This document shows positions 28,301-40,059 of a stretch of DNA of 64,000 nucleotides, piece by piece. This DNA comes from Pempheris klunzingeri (Eukaryota; Chordata; Actinopteri; Acropomatiformes; Pempheridae): assembly GCF_042242105.1 (NCBI RefSeq), contig NC_092026.1, forward strand, positions 22,954,191 to 23,018,190. Direction: 5' to 3'. A model generated the notes under the pieces. It was not told where the DNA came from and did not search any database. It worked only from the letters and a program-made list of their open reading frames with translations. The position numbers were made by a program, and so were the translations under genes. Positions within the stretch are counted from its first letter, which is position 1. Each line of letters opens with the position of its first letter.

Positions 28301-29680
28301 TACCACCATAGAAATGTAAATTTAATCAACTTAAACATGATGATGAAACAGCGGTAGTTGAATTGTATGAAAACTGATTTCCACTTTTATGGTGTTAACT
28401 AATAATATTTGGTTTAATAGGTGGTGTGAATGAGGGGATACTTCTACGTCTGACTAAAAATGTCAGGAATTCTACAAAGACTCTGTGCTGTAAGTGAATT
28501 TCTATCTATATCTTTGTGTAGATTTATGTTTTTGAGGGAGGACATGCGTCCAGCGACTGCCTGATGTGTTTTTCCTTTCTTTTTTCAGCTAATGTTTTCT
28601 AGTTTCCATAGCTCCCATACATACAGTGCATATATATTCCCCTGACAGCGGCTGGGGGCTGCACAGGCTACGTGGCACAATGCAAGCATCAGGAAGCTGT
28701 ACCAGACAAACAGTGGTGTTGGCATGCTGGCCCTAATGGCTCTGCACTTCTACAGCAGCCTCTGCTAATGACTCCAGCTCCCTCCATGTTGCTGGATAAA
28801 GCACAGGCACGTGGAAGAAAGTACGCTTTTAGAAGTGTGAAGAAAAGAATGTTTGTTTTCTCACTAACACAAGAATACTTTTAAAAGCATGACACTATCT
28901 TTCTTCTATTAAGGTTTTTTTGGTCTGGCCGATGAGAACGTTTCCTTATAAACTCATTAGCTCCTCTTTATAAAACAGCTGAGTAACCAGATTAAAAGAA
29001 ATTAGCAATCTTCTGACACCAAGTTGGGAAATTTGGTCAAAAAGGCTGGTGCAACTGGATGCACTATTGCGTCACTGAAATGAAAAGAGTCACGTTCTGT
29101 CATCCTGGACAATATTGCTCACACATTTGTCAATACACTGATGCAACACGGTAGTTATTTCAGAAATAGTTTTTGTTCTTTGCTGTCAATTTCTACAGAG
29201 ATGCTGCTCTTATAGAGATGAAGCACTGAAGGAAAAACAAAGGTTCATCTGACTGATTTATTTAGGGTCCTCCCAGTCATAGAGGAGGTTATTGTTATTT
29301 ACCACTAGATTCTACTTTTAGGTTTTAAGTTTTTTTTCTTGGATGCCAAGACTACCTCATGCTCTACGGTTTCCACATGAAATTTTATGGAAGCCACCCC
29401 TGTGATAGCCACAGGCACTTCTCTATAAATCTGCTCTCCTGTAAAAGAGGCCTCAAGCTCTGTAAAGTGGATTTAGCAGTTTACAGTTTTAAGTTCGCAC
29501 CTACTGAGCCGAAAAATTTCAAATCTCATTTTCAACTAGTGGCTTAAGTACAATGTCACCTTGCATGTTGACCCCAAATTCCAAACCTGTGAGGAAAGAA
29601 ACTCTGTGCTAAGTGGCACCTTGTTAGTGTTTCTCCACTGCGAGCTGTCGTGCTGCTCACCTCTCCTAATTACAGGACCC
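25370..29680. other. Intergenic sequence between cops9 and actinodin
   Basis: Contains the family A copy near 27045-27215 and several short unsupported frames. No splice-connected exons are seen. Enhancers of the fin-fold gene could lie here, but nothing visible shows it. Confidence 0.5.
27045..27215 (+). repeat. Family A repeat
   Basis: GTGCTTTGAGCTAAATGC and TAACATCAGCATACTAACATG are followed by CAATCCATTCAATAGTTGTT and CAGCCTGGGCCGAAG. It joins the part of the family seen at 2350-2520 (reverse) with the part seen at 16410-16470, showing that these belong to one element. Confidence 0.7.
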
Positions 29681-29948
29681 CTATTGGCTGGACGGGTGGC
29701 AGCGCAGGAGCCAATCCTGGAGGGCCTACCAGCACGTCGGAGCCGTACGACATGCATTTTTGTTTTTAATGATCAAGGGGGCTCCTTAAAAATGTTTCCC
29801 TGCCTGTCCATCCCATACAGGGGAGCAGAGAGATAGAGGGCTTTGACAGCTCAGACAGCCACAGTGCAGCGAGCCCCCCCTCAAGAAGATCGATCCAGAG
29901 AGCTGCTCCTGATCACGGGAGGCCAGAACAACTTCACCACCTTTGCAG
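29680..29948 (+). promoter_or_regulatory. Actinodin promoter and untranslated first exon
   Basis: An ATTGGCTGG at 29682-29692 and an AGCCAATCC at 29709-29719 are CCAAT boxes in opposite orientation. TTAAAAATG near 29787 is a weak TATA-like word. The untranslated exon ends with TTTGCAG|GTAAGC at 29948, and a 570-base intron follows to the acceptor TCTTTCAG at 30518, two bases before the start codon. Position of the start site is inferred. Confidence 0.55.
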
Positions 29949-30520
29949 GTAAGCATTGATGGGAATGCTGCATGTGCTTAAATGTCTATATTTCCACTTC
30001 ATACAGCCACAGCATCTGGCTGAGGCTCCAGCTTCACTGTCTTAGGATGAAAAGTGAGAAAGTCCTCAGATTTGATTTGAGAGTGAAACTGTAGAAGACA
30101 ATGGTTTTGAGTGCAGCAGCTGTAATTCTACAGCCATCCGTGCAGTAATAGAGAGGAACGTGTTAGCTGTTTGATTGTTCTGTTCAGCGGCTTTATTTGA
30201 TTTTCTTATATTCATAACTAGTCTTACTTTTCTCAGTAATCCCTGAAAAGCTCTATTACAGCATGTCCCTAATCCTCTCTATTGTCTTGGCATCAGCCAC
30301 TTCCATATAAGCTCCTTTCTTTGTTTCCAAGTGCATTGTCTGCTCATTTCCATATCTAACAGTTTGCTGAAAATCTCTCTACAAAAACCAACAAGTCATC
30401 AGTCCAAGTCGAGTTGCATTGTGATATGACAATAATGCCAGAAGTTCCTACTGTACCAACCGTCTTCAAGTGCTGCACTGTTAAGGCTCTATCAGTGAGT
30501 ACTGTTTCTGTCTTTCAGAC

Positions 30521-33500
30521 ATGGCGCGTGTTGGACGACCATCTCTTTCCCTGATCCACACAGGATTCCTGTTAGCTATTGTTTTACTACCAGGTGAGAC
30601 TTTATTTACACACTTTACTGGTTGTATGTTTGACTCTATCTGATCTTCATCACAACCATTTAGTCGATTAACAGTTATGACTGCACATGCAGGGATGTAC
30701 CACTGAGGTCTCTTTGGGGAATTCTGGCAATTTAACAACCTGAGAAGTTGGCACAATAAGTAATTTTAAAATGAACTGTTTGAGGAATGAAATTTGTTGC
30801 ATGTAGTGTTTCTCCACAATATTTGAGGCACCAGTGTGTCCCGACCTCTCCAGTTTATGATCTCATAAAATAAACCAGTGTCCACTTGCAACTCCTTCTC
30901 TCAGGTCATGTCTCTCATTTCCGAGGTCCAGAGATCAACGTCTCCTTCTGAGTTTGTTTCATTTAAAGTGTTTTGTGGGCCTGAGGAGATGAAAGTACCC
31001 AGTGTGTCATAAGAAACTGAAAAAAAAATAGATTTTTTTTTTTTTCTTCTTCTTTCTACTTGCTGTTCAGAGCAAAATGTTGTAGTTTTTGCTCCACTAC
31101 ATTTTTTGGACAGATATAGTCACTAGTAACTCTGCTGATAGAGATTTTACATAGAAAACATATGATCAGTTTATAAATGATGACACTGTTACAGACTAAA
31201 CCTGCCAACAGTATAGTGATGTTAAAATAAGCTCCACTGTCAACAGTAAAACACGACATTTACATGTATAAATCAGGAACAATATTAAAAAATATGCAGC
31301 CATAACAATCACATGGATTGTTTTTCTTCACCACACGTACCTCTACTTTTGAAAGCAGGACTTTTATTTGTAATGTAGTATTTTTACACTGCTGTATTGT
31401 TAGATCTGAGTACTTCTTCCTTCCCTGGTTTTTGATCAAAAATGTACTGTTTGGGCTTATGACCCCAGTATTTTTTAAATTTTGCTCGTGTCACTTGGCA
31501 TTGGCACAATAATCCATAGCATAGAACTATAGAGACGCCGTTACCCTGATCTCTTTAGCACTAAAATAGCACGACATGTTGATGTGGAGGACAGCCAGTA
31601 AGTACTACGAAATCATAAAAAGACGTCTATCCCTGCTCCTCTGGAATATTTTCCACATTATTAAATAAGAAGGACTGAAAGTTTCTGCCATAATCAGCTG
31701 ACTCGGCTGTTTTCTCACAGTCGTAAACTTCTGAAGAAAACCCCTGGTGGAGCAGAAGACGCTCCACATGTGGAAACTGGGATGCACACAGACATGTCCC
31801 CTCCCTCCTCCTACTTTCGCAGTGCATTGGTAATTGGTTTGTGTGAGGGCCCACTCTTTGTAGTTTTACAGGTTCACTTTAAGGAGGCCCACAACGCTAT
31901 TGGTATGGTTCAAAGCCTAACTGAGCGTGCATGGGGCCGGGTGGGGGTCTGGAGGAGGAGGAGGTGGAGGATGGGGTGGTTAATCTACAGGATGCTGCCG
32001 GTGCCGGGGCGCCAGTGCCTCAGCACCTGCCGCGTTTCACCCAGGGGCTTATTAGCAGCTCAGCGTTTTCCCTGATGTTGAGGGAAAGCTCAACATCTGG
32101 TCCTAGTCAGCTAATGTGGCTGCTGCTGCTAATGTGGCTGCTGCCTGTGTTTTACAGAGTTTCTGGGGGCCGTTCCAGTGGGGCAGGACAAGGAGGAGGA
32201 AGGTGAGGATCTGTGATGTGGCATGTGGGACATTTTGGCTTTTTTAGTCATACTTATGTCAAAAATGAATCAAGGAAATGACTTTAAAAACTTAACAGAC
32301 ATTTATGAGGGATCATTCAGCTGTTCCTCCTTTCTTTTATACAGCCAGTAAGCACAACATGGAATTCATGATCACAATAACACAACCTTAAAATGTGGTG
32401 AAAACTGATCTGGAGCTGAAATGAAGTGAAAATGAATTTGCCACAATTAGAATAGAATAATAAATTAACTGTTTAAATCATTCAACAGGAAAATGGCCTA
32501 AATTTGCTGGTTCAAGCCTCTCAAATGTGAAGCTTTATTGCTTTTCTTTGTCTTACATGACACTGAACTGAAGAATTCTTCTGCATTTTAAAAAAGTAAT
32601 CTTTCACATTTGGGAGCCTGCTCTTCTTCTATCTATGAATAATTATCTGACCATACCACTTGTAAATTCTGGCACCAGCACATTTTATTTAGATCCCCTT
32701 TTGCCTCTCCCCTCCTCTCAGTGCACGCAGTGTCTGATGATGTGAAAGCCGAGGCCATGACCAACCTGAGGAAGCTGGTTCGCAACAGAAGGAACGTCCC
32801 GGTCTTGCCTGTGCCTCAGTTCAAACGCCTGCCAGACTTCTGGGGATGGTACAAGTACTTCATGGACAGCCACAACCAGGAGGGGGTGAGTGAAGTTTGT
32901 TTGAAAATGAATTATTTAGTTTATCCCAGTCAAGATTATTAAACAGTTTTCATTTTAAAAATTAGTGTTTTTATTTTTAATTTGTTTTGATCATAGATGT
33001 TCTCATTTCCCACAACATTTTATGCCAAAAGACTGATCCAGATATCTTTTTTTTAACAGTCCATTATTTCTTCACAACAATAAATTCTTTATTGCTCAAA
33101 CCGTGATTATATAAAAGTATTAATATGCTTTTACCCCCTTAACATACTAAGTAACTTCTCAACGCAAGTCATGCTGCAGCATGTACTCTTAGTAAGAGCT
33201 CTGTGGTTTAAGAGTCAGACTCCACAGTTTGAGTAACAAGACAGCGAGCTGAAAAAGTACATGCACTCCTCCTCAGAGGATGTGTGTGGAAGTGTTCATC
33301 TATCAAGGGAGTCGTTTACATTCTTGTGGTTTTATTTTTAGTTTAGTTTTACTCTCTGTAGCAAGAAAATCATATGGAATCAGATTTATTCATTTTGTTA
33401 CCCTGTGTTTTAGATTGAGGATCTGGATCGTCTGTACATGGCCTTCCTGCAGAACAAGCACAGGTCAGAGGAGGGCCCGACCTTCAACCACTACCTCACC

Positions 33501-34902
33501 CACCTCAGTGAAATCTACAAGTCTTGTGCCAATTCTGATGACCCAGAGTGCATCGCCGAGTCCACCAGCAAGCCAAAGGCTTCAGTGGTGATGCCTGCCC
33601 CCATCAAGTCTGCTGCCGTCAGGATGTGCAACCCTTACATCGATCCCTACTGCCTCTTCCCCCTCCTCCCCAAGGCTGCTGCCCCAGAGCCAGCTCCCGC
33701 TGCAGCCAAAGTGCCAGCCCCCATCCTCACCCCCATGCTGCCCATGCCCCTGAAGAGCCCAACTGGCTTCTACTACTACGCCCCGGTCCTGGAGCCCTTC
33801 CTGAGCGCCGAGCAGAAGACTGAGCTGCTGAGGATCTGCAACTCTGAAGATGTTGAGTGTCTGCAGTATCACCTGAGGGCAGCTTATGGCTACCGCCCTG
33901 CCCCTGGCCCAGCTCCATCCTACGCCGCCCTCAAATGTGACCCCAAGGACCCCTACTGCAGGCCCCTCCTGGTCCAGAAAGCCCCCACAGGCTTCTACCA
34001 CCTGCTCTACCCCAGCTGTGACCCAGAAGTCGATCCTCTGTGCGTGACCAAAGTCGCTGCTCCTGCTCCCCTCGCTGCAGAGGAGCCCCCCAAAGAGCAA
34101 CACTGCAACCCTCTCTTTGACGCCGGCTGCAACCCCCTGACTGCCACCAAACTGTCTGACCTCACCAAGCCCGTGCTGGAGTACCCCCTCAAGGATGAGC
34201 CCGCACCTCCTGCTGCTCCCATGATGTGCGACCCTCGCTTTGACCCATACTGCATACTGGCAGCCGCCGCTGCCCTGCGCAAGCCTGCTCCACAGATCCC
34301 CGAACACCAGGTCTGAATTTGAAGTCCTGCTACTAGGATTGAATAGTTCAAAATTTAGACTAATCTAGTGTAATCTTGCTAGTTGAATGATTCTATTGAT
34401 TTTCTCTTCCTTTTCATTTGGTTTGTAAAATTGGTGTTGCATAATGCTTTTACTTGCTATGTTCAGATTTGCATCTGTTTTGAACAAAAACACAAATCAA
34501 TTAATCAACTAGGTCCGCTACAAGCTTGGCGTCCCCGGCAAGACCAAGGAAGGCCACGACTGCTATGTGCACTATGACAAAGACTGCACCCCAGTGAAGT
34601 CTGGCCCTGAGGCCAAGGCCGACATCAAAGCTCCAGCCAAGCCTTTCTGCCATCCATTCGACCCCAACTGCGGCAAGTTTGCTTCAACCGCCAGCGTCGA
34701 GGCCCCGAAGCCCAGCAAGGATGGAATAATCTTGCCCGATCCTGACTGCGACCCCGAGTTCGACTACAACTGCCGCCTGCGTCGTGCTGAGCCCGCCGCT
34801 GCTGCTGATGAGCCTGCCGCCGCTGCTGATGAGCCCGCCAAGGAAGCCACTGTCCCACACTTTGAAGACTTCCTCAGGGGTGTCATGAGCCAGTACAAGT
34901 AG
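30521..34902 (+). CDS. and: Actinodin (fin actinotrichia structural protein)
   Basis: This is a secreted structural protein of actinotrichia, the unmineralised fibres that support the fin fold. Coding exons are 30521-30593, 32158-32202, 32722-32885, 33414-34310 and 34513-34902, giving 522 residues. Residues 1-29 form a signal peptide (hydrophobic FLLAIVLL, ending about FLGA). Residues 40-110 hold an otospiralin-like region with FKRLPDFWGWYKYF at 73-86. RNRR at 60-63 fits a furin site. From 132 on there are ten cysteine pairs spaced C-x6-C or C-x7-C with the pattern C-[DN]-P-x-x-D-P-x-C, for example CNPYIDPYC (166), CDPRFDPYC (366) and CDPEFDYNC (472), separated by Pro-Ala-rich linkers. This is the hallmark of actinodins. 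An Ala-rich doublet lies at 487-500. Which paralogue (and1-and4) it is cannot be settled by eye. Confidence 0.9.
31050..31430 (-). repeat. Family D repeat in actinodin intron 2
   Basis: TTTTGCTCCACTACATTTTT and later CCTCTACTTTTGAAAGCAGG with ACTTTTATTTGTAATGTAGT belong to the family also seen at 20230-20480. It is non-coding and occupies the middle of a 1564-base intron. Confidence 0.5.
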
Positions 34903-35365
34903 ATTTCTGAGGAAACATGACAACAGAATCAACACCTGCAGGAAAATCTACCTGGTAGGACTGGAGCTCACTCTGTAGTCCCTAATCTTTATGGCTGTGA
35001 TGGACCACAACTTTCCACAATATCATCCATACAGTCCACACAAAACCATAAAACTAATCAGAAAATATTACAGATTTTACAGCCAATCTGATTTTCCCAC
35101 ATAAAAGGTCCAAGCAACATAGAACAGTATGTGAAACTTGTGATTTAAACACTTCATGTTTGTATGTTTGTAGAAAGGAGTCGTATGTATAGATGTGTGA
35201 TAGAGTAGGGGTAGTTTTAATTTCTGTCAGTGGGCAAATTTCTTTCTATTGTACATTGTCTGTTTCCATTTGAGTCACACCAAATGTATTTAATGTCGTT
35301 TTTCACATTTTTCTGTAACTCACAACCTCATAATGCTTCGTCTGTTTAGTTTTTATAAAGTTCTA

Positions 35366-35371
35366 AATAAA
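35366..35371 (+). terminator. Polyadenylation signal, actinodin
   Basis: AATAAA about 465 bases after the stop codon, at the end of an AT-rich 3' untranslated region. Confidence 0.7.
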
Positions 35372-35379
35372 AAAGAGTT

Positions 35380-37940
35380 GAAAAACTTCTGAATTTTCTC
35401 TTTGGAGGTTAAACCATCTGCACACTGAGGACACAAACACACATCTGCTCGGAAGCTAAAAATAAAAGTATAAAGGCACAACACAATTAATCCTAAAGTC
35501 TTAAGAAAATGATTTGAATGTTAGCGGGAGCTCTGTAAACACAACATTTAAGCACATCAGTCCCCAGATGTTGCAGCTAACATGCAGCATATAATTGGGC
35601 CTCAGTGTGCCAGCTGGCATGTTGCGCCTGCACCACTTTATGTTCCACCAATATGAAAAAAGCTTGCTCCATCTGAACATTTTTTATTCACACATAACCA
35701 GTAAAAATATGTGTTTTGCATGATAACACATCACACCGAGAGACCCCCCCCCGCCCCAGTGAGTCATATGATACACGTCTAAACCATCCTGCTACCAGTT
35801 GCACTCAACAATGTACCCAAAACTGTATTTTACTTATAACAAAGAGTAGCTTAAAAGGGCAGCACATCTCGATCACAATCGCTCTTTGCTGCCAACACTC
35901 TAATGAATGGAGGTAGATGGATCTTTGATGTGCTTTTCAAAATTACATCTAAACATGAAAAGCTGCTTTGAGAGGCTGCTCAGCGGTGCCTTGAGCTGAC
36001 TGCTATCGTTAGCAGGCTGACGCGCTCACAGTGACATCGCTGACATCCTGATTCTGGAGGTACAACTTCATCAATATTCATCAGCTTGGTTCAATCTATC
36101 AGCAGGCTGATTAGCGTTAAACACAAAGTACAGCTGTTGGGAACGCCATAAGTTTTGCAGGTATTTGGTCACAAGCCAAAGTGGTGGCAAAATTAAAGAT
36201 TAAGTAGATCGACTGGCCAACGCTGCCATAGAGCCTTCTGGCATGGCTAAAAGCTCAACAGTGTCACAGTTCTCCACATTTGTCTCGATGATTAATGATA
36301 AGAACAGGAATTCATTGATGAGAGCACCTAATCAGCAACATGAAGGGATCCTGCACAGTGTGGTCTCTCCCTCCCTGACCTCTGCCACTGGGTCAGAGAC
36401 ATCAATGTGTTATTTGACTCACATTTCCTAGAGGCTAAAACTATCCGCTAACCTTAGGTTGAAATAAATGGTAACCAAGACTTTTTGACACCAAATTGAG
36501 TCTCTACAGAGTGAATGTGTGAACAGCTATTTGTACCCACAACACAGTTTCAAATGCACTCATGCACTAAACTAGAGACGTTGGTATTTACAAGAGTGTA
36601 TTATCTGTGTGTCAAGCATCAGTGTAGCACCAGATACAAATGCAGTATGAGTCTCTGTCAGTACTGAATCTTAGTAAACCTACTAATTACAACAAAAGCA
36701 GAACCGCAGATTCAGTCTTTTCAGTTTGTACAACGTGAAAACACATTTATTGAAGAAATACTGAATGATAAAGTGTGGTATCGTCTCTCAGTGCTGCTGA
36801 AACATTATTTTTCAGAGATGAACTTCAGGCATGGGCTACAAGGACCGACCGTCTGCATTTCAACAGCTTCTCGACAGCTCCAGCACACAGCAGTCGACTC
36901 AAGGAGACGAATGCCACTGCTGCTGCTGACAGTTTTAAAGGCAGATAACACAAAGCCGGGCCCAGTAATGACTACCTGAACACAACATGCACTCAAGAAA
37001 GCCCCACGGTGGAGGTATGTTCCTAATAGTAGCTGTCGTCCTGTAAAGTTTGAACTGCTGAGTTCTCCTGCTGCACTGGGAATAAAACTGTCAGAAGCAA
37101 CACAAACTTTACCTTTCACTCAAGTCCAGTCAGGATCATCAGCTGTTCTCTGTGCGGTTTACACTGATGGTTCTAATATGCAAAATATAGCATAAAGATT
37201 GATCACTTAGTTCACTTCACTTCACTATACATTATATTATGTTATTTTATTTGTCCCAGCAGGACACCGGCATCCCGCCCTATGTTTAAGTGAGGCTTGC
37301 AAATGAATTGCTTGGTCCATCTCGCTGTCAGTCAACATCCTCGTGAACAAAATGAACACTTGGTTGTGTTTTTTTATAGTGATACGAAGCAATGTGATGT
37401 CTCGCCTTGCTTCTTAGGTTATGTTTGTCATTGCTTTATCATTCTTTCATCATTTCCCCTTTTACTGTGTCATACTCACATCACCTCCCCCTTCCCACTG
37501 TGTTTAGTCTGTGTGTTTCCCCTTTTCTGTGCCATTTCTACCTCTGTGTCAAACCCTCCAGCGTGTCTCTACCCGTGTTTAGTGTTCCCGGCTTTTGATT
37601 GTTTATTATGTTCCTATCTAAGCCTTTTTGTCTTCTTCTTGACAGATTTGCTAGCCATTCCCCACACTGATCACCTGTGTGTTGAACCTTGAGTAGAGCC
37701 TGGTAATTGAGTCGTGCTATAGGGTCCTTTGTCTTTGTCTACACCAGATGTTACAAGCAACATCTGAGCAGCACTTGTGATTGTGTCCCATTGTTCCTCC
37801 TGGTGAATGAGGCTGTACGGCGCTGACTCAATAGCTGTGTTGTTCATTAGCTGTGATATTTTAGGGAACTATTCACATTGTAGGTGTTAATTCTTGACCC
37901 TGATGAAGTCAGAAAAATTAGTGACACTGTTTGATCCATA
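35380..37940. other. Intergenic sequence with a family A copy
   Basis: Bases 35975-36240 (CGGTGCCTTGAGCTGACTGC, TTAGCGTTAAACACAAAGTA) are a diverged family A repeat. A C-rich run lies at 35745-35757. Nothing else can be identified. Confidence 0.5.
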
Positions 37941-38089
37941 AAATTAACCCCTTACTGCCTGAATTTATTTACAATTATATAAAAAAAATTAATTATTTGT
38001 GTTTTTGCATTCAAGCAGATGCTAAATGAAGTGGAGATTGTTAATTTGAATATAACATAGCATAGACTAGTGCAATATAATAATAGTAC

Positions 38090-38190
38090 AATAAAATATA
38101 TATGTACATACGGATAGAATATATATATATTTATTTCATGTATGTATGCATCCATGTATATATAATGTATACATAGAAGATGCATCAACC
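38090..38190. repeat. Low-complexity TA/GTAT stretch
   Basis: Imperfect TATA and TGTATGTA words, including a run of TA at 38120-38130. Confidence 0.7.
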
Positions 38191-38279
38191 AGCATTAGTG
38201 GGATGCAGAGGCCACCTCAGATGCATCAAGACTGGAAGAGGTTTCGCGACAACAGTCAACAAGGGGTTAAACCAATGCA

Positions 38280-38695
38280 TAAGTGCCTTAAATCTACATT
38301 CTTTCTAATGGCCAGCAGGGGGCGACTGTGCTGGTTGCAAAAAGAAGTCCAAATGAATGGAAGTCTATGAGAAGATGACCCTACTTCTCGCTAGATGTAT
38401 CGCCTCAGTAAACACTTTCTAATTGAGTTTATGGTTTCGCTTGTTCTTTGAAGTCGTCCTTCAGCACAGCATGATGCTCATTTAATACATATTAGTCCTT
38501 TTAGAGTAAAATAGGCGATAAAGCAGATAAAGCAAAAATAAGATGCCGACGGCCATGAAACCAAGATGGTGATGCCCATAAAGAATGCCAAATGCCAAAA
38601 TGCCAAACTCAAGGCTTCAAAACGTTGGTCCAAAACCCTATGGATGACGTCACAGTGGCCACGTCCACTTCTTATATACAGTCTATGGTCTGGTT
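38280..38695. repeat. Dispersed repeat, family E
   Basis: GGCCAGCAGGGGGCGACTG with AATGGAAGTCTATGAGAA on the left, and GATGACGTCACAGTGGCCAC with TATATACAGTCTATGG on the right, are words I recognise from a very common percomorph interspersed repeat. A small related fragment (GTAGACTGTATATAAAG) is at 14058-14074. No coding frame. Confidence 0.55.
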
Positions 38696-39945
38696 TACTT
38701 TGAGTAAATGTTTTGTTGTTGTGCTTGATCAGTTTGAACCTGTTTTACTTCTTGATTATGAAGCTGTTGAAGCTCCTAGCTGCTGTCTCTACGAAAACCT
38801 GACAGATTACTTTAATCAGTTGTGTTACTGTTCTCTAGTAAAATGCATTCTGTTTTTGTATATCAGTGTATTTGTATACAATCTTGACTGCAAATATTCA
38901 AATCAAATAAATCGTCATTTTTCAAATAGTCAAAGTTATTCTGAAAAAACAAGTACATCAACAATCTGAGGCTGATTTTCAGACTTTCAGAGGAACTTTT
39001 CTGTTCCTATTTTCTGGCCTAATTTGCTTCAGGGTTTCAAATCCTTTTATCCTGAAGCAAATGGTTGAATCTGCAATGTGAATGAGATAATTTGGGAACA
39101 TATTAAATTTTTAAAGGAAACTTTCCGAACAAGTCTCACATTTTTAATTTGATTCACTCTGCCTTGAGCCAGTGAATGCATTTCTTGAAAATGTCTTCAA
39201 CTGAGAGCAAATCTGCTGGAAAGAAGATAAAGCACATCATTGCAGAGATGTTTCCACTTTCTACTCAGGTGTGAGGCTTCATGTCTACATGCAGATCCCA
39301 CCAGGTGGCGCTGATCTCCCAGTGCTCCGACGAGTGAGGCTGTCGGTGCTGCAGCTAATGCAGGTCTGCCATCTGTCTACACCTGCTGTCACACCTGTCT
39401 CAGAGCATGAAGCTCTGTCTCCATCACAGTCTGATTGTCATGGCCGCTGTAATAAAAGCTGGACAGTTGACAGGAGAGTTGTTCTTTTAGCCTGTAAACA
39501 TTCATTAATGAATCTTAATTAACTGTGTCACTTGTGCCAATTAGATTACCTCCTCTTTGATACTAGTAAAAACAGTTTCTTATCCAAACTATACAAAAGA
39601 GTTTATCAGAAAGTTTGATATCTTTAGGTGAGATGTGTAAAAGTTGCATAAAATGTCGTTGTTCAAAATTGAATTTCATCTGAGGTCGTCTCGGGGGAGC
39701 AGAGATCAAACAGTGTGAGGAGGAGAAAAAGAAAATGTTTGGAATCAATTTCACGCCTCTGTGAAGAATAATTGCTGTGGATTTTAAACATTATGATATT
39801 AAGATAAGCCCCTTTCAGCTTGTCGCAGCGGAACGCATTTAGTCTACTGGTTTATCACGCCCGCCTGTTTTGTGCTAATTACTAAATAACTGATGAATTT
39901 ATCTGCCGTGAAAAACCTTTTCCCTCCTGCTCCTGTCTGTGCAAC

Positions 39946-40007
39946 ACAGACAGATAGACAGACAGATAGACAGACAGATAGACAGATAGATAGATAGACA
40001 GATAGAC

Positions 40008-40059
<52 letters not shown>
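39946..40059. repeat. Compound (GACA)n/(GATA)n microsatellite
   Basis: About 114 bases. The left half mixes GACA and GATA units, and the right half is pure GATA. Confidence 0.97.

Noticed and set aside
33582-34307. 241-residue open frame on the minus strand
   Set aside because: It lies entirely antisense to actinodin exon 4. It has no splice signals of its own, and its composition mirrors the GC-rich coding strand.
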